This document shows positions 27,217-36,571 of a DNA stretch of 64,000 nucleotides, piece by piece. The notes under the pieces were generated by a model, which did not search any database, was not told where the DNA came from, and worked only from the letters and a program-made list of their open reading frames with translations. The DNA is from Flavobacteriaceae bacterium (GTDB lineage: Bacteria > Bacteroidota > Bacteroidia > Flavobacteriales > Flavobacteriaceae). The stretch spans positions 62,001-126,000 of the forward strand of contig JAKMDI010000005.1 in assembly GCA_022428005.1 (NCBI GenBank). Direction: 5' to 3'. Both the position numbers and the translations under genes were made by a program. Every line of letters begins with the position of its first letter. The stretch's first letter is position 1.

Positions 27217-27633
27217 TTATTGTTTGGACGGGCTTTTTTTAAAATCTATACTGGCGGAATTAACACAATATCGCAGGCCTGTTTCTGTGGGGCCGTCGTC
27301 AAATACATGACCTTGATGACCTCCACAATTCGCACAGACAATCTCAGTTCTAAAAACCCCACCAGAGTGATCTGGAAGCAACTCCAACGCTCCTTCAATG
27401 GCATCGTCGTAGCTGGGCCATCCACAGTGGCTGTAAAATTTACTTTCGCTGTTGTAGAGTGGATTTCCACATCCTTTACAGGAATAGGTCCCAGCTTCGA
27501 AATGATCATTGAATTTCCCAGTGAAGGGAAACTCTGTTCCTTTTTCTCTGAGAATTTTGTACTCTTCCTTACTGAGTTGAGCTTTCCAAGCTGCCTCAGT
27601 TTTTTTTACATTGTATTTATTTTCATCACTCAT
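27217..27633 (-). CDS. msrB: Peptide-methionine (R)-S-oxide reductase MsrB, cytoplasmic copy
   Basis: Reduces methionine-R-sulfoxide in oxidised proteins. The 138 residues carry the zinc CxxC pairs (SCKGCGNPLY and CANCGGHQGHVF), HCGWPSYDDAI and the catalytic cysteine in LRYCVNSASIDF. The track ORF begins at 27729, but the ATG at 27633 gives MSDENKYNVKKTEAAWKAQL, typical of the family. There is no signal peptide, so it is cytoplasmic. It overlaps the end of the second msrB by eight bases. Confidence 0.95.
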   Translation of the reverse strand: MSDENKYNVKKTEAAWKAQLSKEEYKILREKGTEFPFTGKFNDHFEAGTYSCKGCGNPLYNSESKFYSHCGWPSYDDAIEGALELLPDHSGGVFRTEIVCANCGGHQGHVFDDGPTETGLRYCVNSASIDFKKSPSKQ

Positions 27634-28114
27634 CAGCAACAAAATTAAGGGCTGCAGAATTAATACAGTGCCTTTTTCCCGTTGTTTCTTTTGGTCCGTC
27701 GTTAAATACGTGTCCCAAATGGCCACCACAGTTACCGCACTTTAATTCGGTTCTGGCGTAGCCGAGCTTATAATCAACATCATACTCAATGTTAGAATCC
27801 ACAGCGCGATCAAAGGAGGGCCATCCACATTTAGAATCATATTTATTTTCAGATTTGTAAAGTGGGCTGTCGCAACCAGCACAAGTATATACGCCTTCTC
27901 CCTTGTGTGTATTGTACTTCCCAGTAAAAGGATACTCCGTAGCGGCTTCTCTCAAAACCCTGTAAGACATATTGGGAAGCTCTGCGCGCCATTGCTCGTC
28001 CGTTTTTTGAACTACATAGCTTTTTTTATTATCAGATTTCTTTTGTTGTGAAATTCCACTGCAGCTCATAAAAGCAAATGCCACAAAAATTATTGACTTT
28101 AGATTCTTTACCAT
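27626..28114 (-). CDS. msrB: MsrB-type methionine sulfoxide reductase, predicted lipoprotein
   Basis: Second MsrB, 162 residues, with the same zinc CxxC pairs (TCAGCDSPLY, CGNCGGHLGHVF) and catalytic cysteine in KRHCINSAALNF. Its N-terminus is MVKNLKSIIFVAFAFMSCSG, a signal peptide with a lipobox-like cysteine at about residue 18. This places the enzyme outside the cytoplasm on a membrane. The ATG at 28114 is chosen over the track start 28198 because it begins the signal peptide. The two msrB genes overlap and form one transcription unit, so both compartments are repaired from one operon. Confidence 0.93.
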   Translation of the reverse strand: MVKNLKSIIFVAFAFMSCSGISQQKKSDNKKSYVVQKTDEQWRAELPNMSYRVLREAATEYPFTGKYNTHKGEGVYTCAGCDSPLYKSENKYDSKCGWPSFDRAVDSNIEYDVDYKLGYARTELKCGNCGGHLGHVFNDGPKETTGKRHCINSAALNFVADE

Positions 28115-28214
28115 TTTTTTAAATTTTATAAGATTTGATTCTTGAAATAATAAGCGTATTAAAGTTGTTAAATCAAATGAATTCATAAATTGTGCCAACT
28201 ACATATATTTAAGG

Positions 28215-29546
28215 ATGAAAAAAAGACAGTTTGAAAAAGGAAACCCAAAGTTAATCAATGCTTGGGCCTCCTATGACTGGGCCAACTCTGTTTATCCTTT
28301 GGTAATCAGTTCTACTATTTTTCCCATCTACTACAGCAGCCTTACCCCAAGCAACGGTATCATCGAATTCATGGGTTATGGTTTTAAGAACACTGCCTTG
28401 ATCAGTTTTGTTACGGCGATTGCCTTTGTGATCGTCGCTTTTAATTCACCTCTTCTTTCGGGTATAGCTGATTATATAGGCAACAAGAAAAAATTCATGA
28501 AGATTTTTGTCTACACTGGATCAATATCTTGTATGGGGCTCTACTTTTTTGAATTGGAAAGTATTCACATGGGCTTGATCTTCTATTTTTTCGCGTTGAT
28601 AGGATTTTGGGCCAGTTTGGTTTTTTATAATTCTTACTTACCGGATATTGCGCACACAGAGCAACAAGATTTTGCCAGTGCCAGGGGTTTTTCAATGGGT
28701 TATATCGGCAGTATACTCTTATTGCTTTTTAACCTTTCCATGGTGCTAAATCCCGATTGGTATGGCATTACTGGAAGCTCAGAAGAATCGTCTATCAAAG
28801 CGATGAAATACTCTTTTATAACCGTTGGAATTTGGTGGATTTTATTCAGTCAATACGCTTTTTATCATTTGCCTGTGGGGAATGGCTCTGGGAAAGTCAC
28901 CAAAGATATTGTTTGGAATGGATTTCTTGAACTAAAAAAAGTGTGGCATCAATTGGCACATTATCCTTTACTCAAAAAATTCTTACCCGCTTTCTTCGTG
29001 TATAGCACTGCATTACAGACAGTCATATTAATCGCCACCTATTTTGGTGAGCAAGAAATTAGTTGGGAAAACAACGATCAAAAAACAGTGGGGTTGATTG
29101 TCAGTATTCTTTTAATTCAAATCGTTGCCATTTTTGGTGCTTATGCCACTGCCTATGCTTCCAAAAAGCATGGCAATATATTGACCTTGATCGTGGTGAA
29201 TCTGATCTGGGCAGGCTTGTGTGTTTTTGCCTTTTTTATAAAAACACCAATTGAGTTTTATATTGCCGCAGCAGGGGTTGGAATGGTCATGGGAGGAATA
29301 CAGTCGCTGTCACGCTCTACCTATTCTAAATTGATTCCAGAAACCGATGACACTACCTCTTTTTTCAGTTTTTATGATGTCACTGAAAAGGTTGGAATTA
29401 TAATAGGTATGGTCATGTTTGGGACCATTGATCAATTCACAGGAAGCATGAGAAATGCCATTCTGATGTTTTTGATATTGTTTATCGTGGGTGCATTTTT
29501 ATTGTCTCGAATTCCCAACAACAGACCACATAGCACTATTAAATAG
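28215..29546 (+). CDS. MFS transporter of the UMF1 / Atg22-like family
   Basis: A 443-residue inner-membrane protein with about twelve hydrophobic segments. The N-terminal NPKLINAWASYDWANSVYPLVI with the conserved DWANS motif is diagnostic of the UMF1 family, related to yeast vacuolar effluxer Atg22. A second signature is GGIQSLSRSTYSKLIPE. Substrates of bacterial members are not established. It is divergent from the msrB pair. Confidence 0.88.
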   Translation: MKKRQFEKGNPKLINAWASYDWANSVYPLVISSTIFPIYYSSLTPSNGIIEFMGYGFKNTALISFVTAIAFVIVAFNSPLLSGIADYIGNKKKFMKIFVYTGSISCMGLYFFELESIHMGLIFYFFALIGFWASLVFYNSYLPDIAHTEQQDFASARGFSMGYIGSILLLLFNLSMVLNPDWYGITGSSEESSIKAMKYSFITVGIWWILFSQYAFYHLPVGNGSGKVTKDIVWNGFLELKKVWHQLAHYPLLKKFLPAFFVYSTALQTVILIATYFGEQEISWENNDQKTVGLIVSILLIQIVAIFGAYATAYASKKHGNILTLIVVNLIWAGLCVFAFFIKTPIEFYIAAAGVGMVMGGIQSLSRSTYSKLIPETDDTTSFFSFYDVTEKVGIIIGMVMFGTIDQFTGSMRNAILMFLILFIVGAFLLSRIPNNRPHSTIK

Positions 29547-29594
29547 TTCATTTGGCACAAGAATTGAATATATATAACAACAGATACTACTGAT

Positions 29595-29645
29595 AACGTT
29601 TTAATTGTTGTCAATCATCAGCGGTACAACGTTTCATGACAACTT
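29595..29645. promoter_or_regulatory. Repeated and inverted motifs upstream of lon
   Basis: Two AACGTTT copies (29595 and 29628) are each followed by one of the inverted arms GTTGTCA and TGACAAC. The arrangement ends about 17 bases before the lon ATG and may be an operator for heat- or stress-responsive control; this is inference. Confidence 0.35.
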
Positions 29646-29661
29646 GACTTAAAATATATAT

Positions 29662-32118
29662 ATGGCCAAATCTAATTTAACATCTTTTGACAATCTGACA
29701 CTTCAAGATATTGAGGCAGAGGCTGAGCTCATTCCATTGTTGACCACAGAGGATGAGGAAGCGCTGAGAAATGAGGATTTACCCCAAGAAGTACCCATTC
29801 TTCCCCTAAGGAATACTGTTCTTTTTCCAGGTGTCGTCATTCCTATCACCGCAGGGCGTGATAAATCCATTCAGTTGATCAAGGATGCCAATAATTCTGA
29901 GAAGGTGATTGGCGTGGTTGCGCAAAAAGACAAAAATATTGAAAACCCTGGTCCAGGTGATATTTATTCACTGGGTACTGTGGCTCAGATCCTCAGAGTT
30001 CTTAAAATGCCTGATGGAAACACCACAGTTATTATTCAAGGTAAAAGAAGATTTGAGATACAAAGTATGGTTTCTGATGATCCTTATCTAAGGGCATCGA
30101 TAAAAGCGGTTGAGGAAACCCTACCCGAAAAAGGTGACTCTGAGTTTAAAGTTATTATTGATTCCATCAAAGAGATGGCCTTAAAAATAATTCAAGAGAA
30201 CCCGAACATTCCATCAGAGGCATCGTTTGCAATCAAAAACATTCAAAGTCATGCTTTTTTGATCAATTTTGTTTCCTCAAATATGAATCTTTCTGTAAAA
30301 GAAAAACAACGGGTATTATCGATTGTAAATTTGAGGGAAAGTGCCATTGAATGTCTAAAATTGATGAATGTTGAATATCAAAAATTAGAATTGAAAAATG
30401 ATATTCAATCAAAAGTCAGGACGGATTTAGACCAACAACAGCGCGAATACTATTTGAACCAACAAATGAAAACCATTCAGGAAGAACTCGGGGTGGTTTC
30501 TTATGATCAGGAGATCGACGAAATGCGAATGCGCTCCAATGAAAAGCAATGGAGCCAAAAGGTTGGGGAGCATTTTGAAAAAGAATTATTTAAACTGCAA
30601 AGAATGAATCCCCAGGTGGCTGAGTACTCAGTGCAGCGCAACTATTTAGACCTTTTTCTGGACCTGCCTTGGAACGAGTTTTCCGACGATAAGTTTGATC
30701 TAAAAAAAGCGCAAAGAATTTTGGACCGAGATCACTTTGGTTTGGAAGATGTAAAAAAGCGCATCATTGAGTATTTGGCCGTGTTAAAACTTCGAAATGA
30801 CATGAAATCCCCGATTTTATGCTTGTATGGCCCTCCAGGGGTCGGAAAGACCTCCCTTGGAAAATCTATTGCTGAGGCACTCGGCAGGTCCTATGTGAGG
30901 ATATCGTTGGGAGGAATGAGAGACGAGGCGGAAATTAGAGGTCACCGAAAAACCTATATTGGAGCGCTACCTGGACGAATTATACAAAGCATCAAAAAGG
31001 CAGGAACTTCTAACCCAGTTTTTGTATTAGATGAAATTGATAAAATCAGCTCGGGTATGCAAGGAGATCCCGCAGCAGCCTTACTGGAAGTATTAGACCC
31101 AGAGCAAAACACAGATTTTTATGATAACTTTTTGGAGCTGGGATACGATTTATCTAAAGTGATGTTTGTGGCCACTGCCAACAGTTTATCTCCCATAAAC
31201 CCGGCCTTAAGAGATCGGATGGAAATGATCAATATCTCTGGTTATACCCTAGAAGAAAAGTCAGCTATTGCCAAAAGACATTTGTTGCCCAAGCAGCTTA
31301 TGGAGCACGGATTGAAAAGAGCAGACCTAAAGCTCAATAAATCTGTCCTAGATAAAATTGTCGAAGGATACACCAGAGAGTCTGGCGTGCGAGGATTGGA
31401 AAAACAAATTGCCAAAGCAGTGCGTTATATAGCAAAATCCATTGCTATGGAGGAGGAATATAAACTCAATCCTACCACATCCGATTTGGTTGAAATATTG
31501 GGACCTGAAAAAGTACACAGAGATTTGTATGAAAACAATCATGTCGCTGGTGTAGTTACTGGTTTGGCCTGGACTGCGGTGGGGGGAGACATCCTCTTTA
31601 TAGAATCGGCCATCTCTGAAGGTAAAGGACAGTTGTCTATAACAGGGAATCTGGGCAAAGTGATGAAAGAATCGGCAACTATAGCCATGGAGTTTATAAA
31701 GTCCAAAAAAGTCTTTTTGGGCTTGGACACCTTTGCATTCGATCAATACAACATCCACATTCATGTTCCTGAAGGCGCTACCCCCAAGGATGGTCCCAGC
31801 GCTGGGGTTACCATGCTCACATCTTTGGTATCCTTACTGACACAAAAAAGAGTAAAAAGTAAACTCGCAATGACTGGTGAGATTACCCTAAGGGGAAAAG
31901 TGCTGCCTGTGGGCGGGATCAAAGAAAAAATATTGGCAGCAAAACGATCCAAAATAAAAGAGATCTTATTGTGTGAAGACAATCGAAAAGACATTGATGA
32001 AATCAACCCCAAATACTTAAAAGGCCTTAAATTTCATTATGTTAAAGAAATGAAAGAAGTCTTGGACATCGCCATTCTTTCCAAAAAAGTAGACGATCCC
32101 AAGACCTTTAAATCTTAA
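29662..32118 (+). CDS. lon: ATP-dependent protease La (Lon)
   Basis: Cytoplasmic AAA+ protease that degrades misfolded and regulatory proteins. The 818-residue protein has the N-terminal substrate-binding domain ([16 protein letters not shown]), a coiled middle, Walker A in [16 protein letters not shown] and Walker B in [10 protein letters not shown]. The protease domain has Ser in [15 protein letters not shown] and the dyad Lys in [12 protein letters not shown]. The full length is typical of Bacteroidota Lon. cmk follows four bases after its stop. The upstream region holds paired repeats. Confidence 0.97.
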   Translation: MAKSNLTSFDNLTLQDIEAEAELIPLLTTEDEEALRNEDLPQEVPILPLRNTVLFPGVVIPITAGRDKSIQLIKDANNSEKVIGVVAQKDKNIENPGPGDIYSLGTVAQILRVLKMPDGNTTVIIQGKRRFEIQSMVSDDPYLRASIKAVEETLPEKGDSEFKVIIDSIKEMALKIIQENPNIPSEASFAIKNIQSHAFLINFVSSNMNLSVKEKQRVLSIVNLRESAIECLKLMNVEYQKLELKNDIQSKVRTDLDQQQREYYLNQQMKTIQEELGVVSYDQEIDEMRMRSNEKQWSQKVGEHFEKELFKLQRMNPQVAEYSVQRNYLDLFLDLPWNEFSDDKFDLKKAQRILDRDHFGLEDVKKRIIEYLAVLKLRNDMKSPILCLYGPPGVGKTSLGKSIAEALGRSYVRISLGGMRDEAEIRGHRKTYIGALPGRIIQSIKKAGTSNPVFVLDEIDKISSGMQGDPAAALLEVLDPEQNTDFYDNFLELGYDLSKVMFVATANSLSPINPALRDRMEMINISGYTLEEKSAIAKRHLLPKQLMEHGLKRADLKLNKSVLDKIVEGYTRESGVRGLEKQIAKAVRYIAKSIAMEEEYKLNPTTSDLVEILGPEKVHRDLYENNHVAGVVTGLAWTAVGGDILFIESAISEGKGQLSITGNLGKVMKESATIAMEFIKSKKVFLGLDTFAFDQYNIHIHVPEGATPKDGPSAGVTMLTSLVSLLTQKRVKSKLAMTGEITLRGKVLPVGGIKEKILAAKRSKIKEILLCEDNRKDIDEINPKYLKGLKFHYVKEMKEVLDIAILSKKVDDPKTFKS

Positions 32119-32122
32119 TATT

Positions 32123-32791
32123 TTGGTTCAAAATCCTATCATAGCCATTGACGGTTTTGCCTCCACCGGAAAAAGTACGGTTGCGCGAGCACTCTCACAA
32201 CACTTCCGCCTGCCCTTTATAGATTCAGGAGCTTTTTATAGGGGCATTACCCTATTTGCTATTGAGAATGGATTTGTAAAAAATAATAAAGTGGATCAGG
32301 GAGGATTGGAACCTAAATTAACAGAACTTGACTTTAAATATGACAGCAGCTCCAGTCATTTACACTTAAACGGTCAAAACATTTCAGAAAAAATAAGGCA
32401 ACCTGAGATTGCCAAACACGTCAGCTCCATTTCATCAATCGATTTTGTTCGGGATTTTGTTCTAAAAGAGTTGCGAGCTTTGGGTACCGATGGGTTGGTC
32501 ATGGATGGGAGAGATATCGGCACTGTAGTATTTCCCCATGCCGATTATAAGTTTTTTTTTATCGCCAAACCCGAGGTAAGGGCACAAAGACGTTACCAAG
32601 AGCTCAAAGAAAAAGGAGTAGTTACCTCTTATCAAGAGGTACTCAATAATTTAATCCACAGAGATAAGACCGACAGTGGAAGGGAGGTAGCGCCACTTGT
32701 AAAGGCAGAAGACGCTATAGAAATTGATACCTCTGAATTGAATGCTCAAGAAGTTTTGTCCTCAGCGGTTCAAATTATTGAAAGTAAATAA
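32123..32791 (+). CDS. cmk: Cytidylate kinase
   Basis: Phosphorylates CMP and dCMP. The 222-residue kinase has IIAIDGFASTGKSTVARAL (P-loop), FIDSGAFYRGITLFAI, VMDGRDIGTVVFPHADYKFF and RRYQELKEKG. Translation appears to begin at TTG 32123, since no ATG is available before the P-loop. The pair cmk-rpsA in this order is common in bacteria, though 149 bases separate them here. Confidence 0.95.
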   Translation: MVQNPIIAIDGFASTGKSTVARALSQHFRLPFIDSGAFYRGITLFAIENGFVKNNKVDQGGLEPKLTELDFKYDSSSSHLHLNGQNISEKIRQPEIAKHVSSISSIDFVRDFVLKELRALGTDGLVMDGRDIGTVVFPHADYKFFFIAKPEVRAQRRYQELKEKGVVTSYQEVLNNLIHRDKTDSGREVAPLVKAEDAIEIDTSELNAQEVLSSAVQIIESK

Positions 32792-32940
32792 AATCCGTAA
32801 TTATTTGTAGATAAGCATTTTCATGTTAAATTTGCGCACTCTTAAATTGATAGGGAAATAAAAGAGTCTGTAAAATAATAATAACCACTTCTGTTGTTTC
32901 AATTAACTTTCCCGAACAGCAGAATACAAAATTTACCGCA

Positions 32941-34989
32941 ATGGCTGAAGAAAAAAAAGCTTCAACAAAATCTACTGCTAAAAAGAAAGTTGAAAAAACA
33001 GCAAAAGCAGCAACCAAAAAAACCGCTGCAGCTCCAAAAACAACAACTAAGAAGACTACTGCAAAAAAGACTACTGCAGATAAAAAAACTACTACTACAA
33101 AGAAAACCACTACTGCAAAGAAAACTACGGTTGCTAAAAAAGCTACTGAAGAAAAAATTGAAGTAGCTGAGGTGATTGCATCAGAAGCCCCAGTTGAAGC
33201 AACCCCAATAAAGAAAGAAACAGAAACAACAGTTCCAGCTCCCGTTCAGGTAGATGAGTTTCTTGAAAACTTTAATTGGCACAACTACCAGGAAGGTATT
33301 GACGTAATTGAAGACGATCAGCTCAAAGAATTTGAGGCCTTAGTAGCCGAGAACTTTGTTGACACTGCAGATGATGATGTTTTGGAGGGGACCATTGTTC
33401 ACCTTACCGATCGTGAGGCTATTATTGATATCAACGCAAAATCAGAAGGTGTTATTTCCTTAAACGAATTCCGATACAATCCCGGTCTTAAAGTAGGGGA
33501 TAAGGTAGAGGTGATTGTCGATATAAGAGAAGACAAAACAGGTCAATTGATATTGTCTCACAGAAAGGCGAGGGTCATCAAAGCATGGGATCGTGTAAAC
33601 AACGCACACGATAATGGCGAAATTGTAAATGGTTTTGTAAAGTGCCGAACCAAAGGTGGAATGATTGTCGATGTATTTGGAATTGAAGCTTTTCTTCCTG
33701 GATCTCAAATTGATGTTAAACCCATTAGAGATTACGACCAATATGTAGATAAAACCATGGAATTTAAAGTGGTAAAAATCAACCATGAATTCAAAAACGT
33801 CGTTGTTTCTCACAAAGCATTGATTGAAGCCGATTTAGAAGAACAAAAGAAAGAAATCATCGGTCAATTAGAAAAAGGTCAAGTGCTGGAAGGAACCGTC
33901 AAAAACATTACTTCCTATGGTGTATTTGTTGACCTTGGAGGAGTTGACGGACTGGTTCATATCACAGATTTATCCTGGAGTAGAATTAACCATCCGAATG
34001 AGATTTTAGAATTAGATCAAAAGCTGAATGTTGTAATTCTTGATTTTGATGACGATAAATCAAGGATTCAATTAGGATTAAAACAATTGAGTGCCCACCC
34101 ATGGGATAGACTCAGTGAAGAACTTAAAGAGGGTGATAAAGTTAAAGGTAAGGTTGTTGTAATCGCAGATTATGGCGCCTTTATAGAAATAGAAGAAGGA
34201 GTAGAGGGCTTGGTGCACGTTTCTGAAATGTCGTGGTCTACACACCTCAGATCAGCTCAAGATTTTGTGAAGGTAGGAGACGAATTGGATGCCGTTGTAC
34301 TCAGCCTGGACAGAGAGACTCGAAAAATGTCATTGGGTATCAAACAACTCACGCCAGACCCATGGACCGATATCACTACCAAGTACCCTGTGGGATCCAA
34401 ACATAAGGGTATCGTAAGAAACTTTACCAATTTTGGTGTATTTATTGAACTCGAAGAAGGTGTTGATGGATTGGTCTATATCTCTGACCTATCTTGGACC
34501 AAAAAAGTAAAACACCCCTCGGAAGTATTATCGCTGGCCGATGAAATTGAGGTTTTGGTATTAGAGCTTGATGTTGAAGGTCGCAAACTGAGTCTGGGTC
34601 ACAAACAAACACAAGAAAACCCTTGGGACAAGTATGCTGATGAGTTTGCTTTAGATTCTATTCACAAAACAGCCATTACAGAAATTGTAGATAAAGGCGC
34701 CACCATCAAATTTAATGATGATGTCATCGCTTTTGTTCCTCAAAGACACATGGAGAAAGAAGACGGATCAAAACTTACCAAAGGCGAAGAAGTAGAATTC
34801 AAAATTATTGAGTTCAACAAGGAGTTTAAGCGTGTTGTCGCATCTCATACCAGCCTGTTTAGGGAGCAAGAAAAACTCAACTTTAAAAGAGCTTCAAAAA
34901 AAGTCAAAGAAAGCAATGCGGAAAAAACCACACTTGGTGATTTAGATGCCTTGGTAGATTTGAAAGAAAAAATGAAGGATAACAATTAG
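32941..34989 (+). CDS. rpsA: 30S ribosomal protein S1 with histone-H1-like N-terminal tail
   Basis: RNA-binding ribosomal protein that helps load mRNA on the 30S subunit. The 682-residue product has six S1 domains beginning near residues 140, 220, 310, 395, 480 and 570. Clear copies are GTVKNITSYGVFVDLGGVDG, GKVVVIADYGAFIEIEEGVE and GIVRNFTNFGVFIELEEGVD; the last is degenerate. Before them is a tail of about 60 residues made almost only of Lys, Thr and Ala (KKTTAKKTTADKKTTTTKKT), then an acidic linker. The tail is unusual for S1 and resembles histone-H1-like proteins. A terminator follows. Confidence 0.95.
   Translation: MAEEKKASTKSTAKKKVEKTAKAATKKTAAAPKTTTKKTTAKKTTADKKTTTTKKTTTAKKTTVAKKATEEKIEVAEVIASEAPVEATPIKKETETTVPAPVQVDEFLENFNWHNYQEGIDVIEDDQLKEFEALVAENFVDTADDDVLEGTIVHLTDREAIIDINAKSEGVISLNEFRYNPGLKVGDKVEVIVDIREDKTGQLILSHRKARVIKAWDRVNNAHDNGEIVNGFVKCRTKGGMIVDVFGIEAFLPGSQIDVKPIRDYDQYVDKTMEFKVVKINHEFKNVVVSHKALIEADLEEQKKEIIGQLEKGQVLEGTVKNITSYGVFVDLGGVDGLVHITDLSWSRINHPNEILELDQKLNVVILDFDDDKSRIQLGLKQLSAHPWDRLSEELKEGDKVKGKVVVIADYGAFIEIEEGVEGLVHVSEMSWSTHLRSAQDFVKVGDELDAVVLSLDRETRKMSLGIKQLTPDPWTDITTKYPVGSKHKGIVRNFTNFGVFIELEEGVDGLVYISDLSWTKKVKHPSEVLSLADEIEVLVLELDVEGRKLSLGHKQTQENPWDKYADEFALDSIHKTAITEIVDKGATIKFNDDVIAFVPQRHMEKEDGSKLTKGEEVEFKIIEFNKEFKRVVASHTSLFREQEKLNFKRASKKVKESNAEKTTLGDLDALVDLKEKMKDNN
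32974..33146 (+). repeat. Low-complexity Lys/Thr/Ala-coding tract in rpsA
   Basis: Codon-level repeats of AAA/AAG with ACT/ACC/ACA and GCA encode KKTT-type units. The tract is prone to length change by slippage. Confidence 0.75.
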
Positions 34990-35015
34990 AATACATTCTT
35001 ATCATTTTATAAAAT

Positions 35016-35040
35016 ACCCTTCCTCTGGAAGGGTTTTTTG
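35016..35040 (+). terminator. Intrinsic terminator of rpsA
   Basis: ACCCTTCC, a three-base loop, GGAAGGGT, then a T run. It lies 27 bases after the rpsA stop. Confidence 0.9.
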
Positions 35041-35064
35041 TTCTATGGATTCATTAAAAAATGA

Positions 35065-35072
35065 TATTTTTG
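35065..35072 (+). promoter_or_regulatory. -7 promoter box of pyrR-pyrB
   Basis: TATTTTTG, a perfect TAnnTTTG match, 17 bases before the ATG at 35090. It lies inside the longer track ORF, supporting the shorter pyrR start. Confidence 0.5.
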
Positions 35073-35089
35073 TGCAATCAAAAGTATCT

Positions 35090-35629
35090 ATGTCTCCCAG
35101 AATACTTCTTTCTAACAAAAAAATAGAGATCATTCTCCATCGCTTGGCATCCCAGCTAATAGAGAAGTTTAATGATTTTGACGATGTAGTCTTGGTTGGA
35201 CTTCAGCCCAGGGGAATATATTTACTCAATCGGCTCGTAGAGCTTTTACAAACAGAATATGGAATTAAAAAAGTAATCAACGGCAAACTCGATATTACTT
35301 TTTTCAGGGATGATTTCAGGCGGTTTGACAAGACCTTGTCTCCCTCTTCCACAGAAATGGAGCTGGCTATTGAGGGTAAATCGGTAGTGATTATTGATGA
35401 TGTTCTCTACACAGGGAGAAGCATTAGGGCTGCTCTAACCGCTTTAGACAACTATGGCCGCCCAAATGATGTTCAGCTTTTGGTACTAATCGACAGAAGA
35501 TTCAGCCGTGATTTACCCATTCAACCCGACTATACAGGGGCTCAAGTCGATGCTTTGGAAGGAGACAAAGTCAGGGTGCAATGGAAAGATCAATATAATG
35601 AAGACACCGTATTTATTGAAAAAAGATAA
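35090..35629 (+). CDS. pyrR: Bifunctional PyrR: pyrimidine operon regulator / uracil phosphoribosyltransferase
   Basis: A 179-residue phosphoribosyltransferase-fold protein. It contains the PRPP loop VVIIDDVLYTGRSIRAALTAL, LVGLQPRGIYLLNRLVE and VLIDRRFSRDLPIQPDYTG. In Firmicutes PyrR binds pyr mRNA to cause attenuation. Here no obvious anti-terminator leader was seen, so it may act by another means or mainly as an enzyme. The ATG at 35090 gives the normal length; the track start 35045 lies before the promoter box. pyrB follows after three bases. Confidence 0.93.
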   Translation: MSPRILLSNKKIEIILHRLASQLIEKFNDFDDVVLVGLQPRGIYLLNRLVELLQTEYGIKKVINGKLDITFFRDDFRRFDKTLSPSSTEMELAIEGKSVVIIDDVLYTGRSIRAALTALDNYGRPNDVQLLVLIDRRFSRDLPIQPDYTGAQVDALEGDKVRVQWKDQYNEDTVFIEKR

Positions 35630-35632
35630 ACA

Positions 35633-36571
35633 ATGGAACAACTAAGTGTCAATCATTTATTGGGAATCAAGGACCTCAATGATGCTGATATTCAGTTGAT
35701 ATTTTCTACAGCTGACCAATTCAAAGAGGTGTTGAATCGCCCCATAAAAAAAGTTCCCAGTCTACGGGACATCACCATTGCCAATTTATTTTTTGAAAAC
35801 AGTACACGAACCAAACTTTCTTTTGAGTTGGCCGAAAAAAGGTTGAGTGCCGACGTGATTAATTTTTCTGCAGCCCAGTCGTCTGTCAAAAAGGGAGAGA
35901 CACTGTTGGACACCGTTAACAATATTTTGGCCATGAAAGTAGACATCATCGTGATGCGACATCCCAACCCTGGCTCTGCTCTTTTCCTTTCTCAAAATGT
36001 AAATGCCTGCATCGTAAACGCAGGAGATGGAACCCACGAACATCCTACCCAAGCCCTTCTGGACGCCTATTCAATAAAAGAGAAATTGGGTGATTTAAGA
36101 GGAAGAAAAATTGCAATTGTTGGAGATATACTGCATTCCAGGGTGGCCTTATCGAATATCTATGCTTTGAAAAAGCTCGGGGCCGAGGTAAAATTGTGTG
36201 GTCCTAAGTCCTTAATTCCCAAACATATCGAGTCTTTAGGGGTCAGCTTGAGTACCGATCTTATAAAAACGCTGAAATGGTGCGATGCTGTAAATATGCT
36301 CAGGGTACAAAACGAAAGGATGGATTTAAACTACTTTCCCTCCAATCGGGAATACGCACAGCTTTATGGACTCAATGCCAAAAAATTAGAAAGCCTTAAA
36401 AAAGATATTATTATTCTCCATCCAGGGCCCATCAACCGCGGTGTCGAAATTACCTCAGATGTTGCAGATTCAAAGAATGCAATCATTTTAGATCAAGTCG
36501 AAAATGGTGTGGCCATTAGAATGGCTGTTATCTATCTTTTGGCCGCTAAACTCAATATCTCCTCAAAATAA
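35633..36571 (+). CDS. pyrB: Aspartate carbamoyltransferase catalytic subunit
   Basis: Commits carbamoyl phosphate and aspartate to pyrimidine synthesis. The 312-residue enzyme has the carbamoyl-phosphate motif FFENSTRTKLSFELAEKRL, VIVMRHPNPGSALF, NAGDGTHEHPTQALLDAYSI and ILHPGPINRGVEI. No pyrI regulatory subunit is adjacent. It is in an operon with pyrR, and its stop overlaps the next start by one base (TAATG). Confidence 0.97.
   Translation: MEQLSVNHLLGIKDLNDADIQLIFSTADQFKEVLNRPIKKVPSLRDITIANLFFENSTRTKLSFELAEKRLSADVINFSAAQSSVKKGETLLDTVNNILAMKVDIIVMRHPNPGSALFLSQNVNACIVNAGDGTHEHPTQALLDAYSIKEKLGDLRGRKIAIVGDILHSRVALSNIYALKKLGAEVKLCGPKSLIPKHIESLGVSLSTDLIKTLKWCDAVNMLRVQNERMDLNYFPSNREYAQLYGLNAKKLESLKKDIIILHPGPINRGVEITSDVADSKNAIILDQVENGVAIRMAVIYLLAAKLNISSK

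Noticed and set aside
32974-33146. CRISPR-like or tandem repeat array
   Set aside because: The repetition is codon-level low complexity inside the rpsA frame, without fixed repeat and spacer lengths.
35045-35089. Longer PyrR start at 35045
   Set aside because: A TATTTTTG promoter box lies inside the extra codons and the shorter ATG gives the standard PyrR N-terminus and length.
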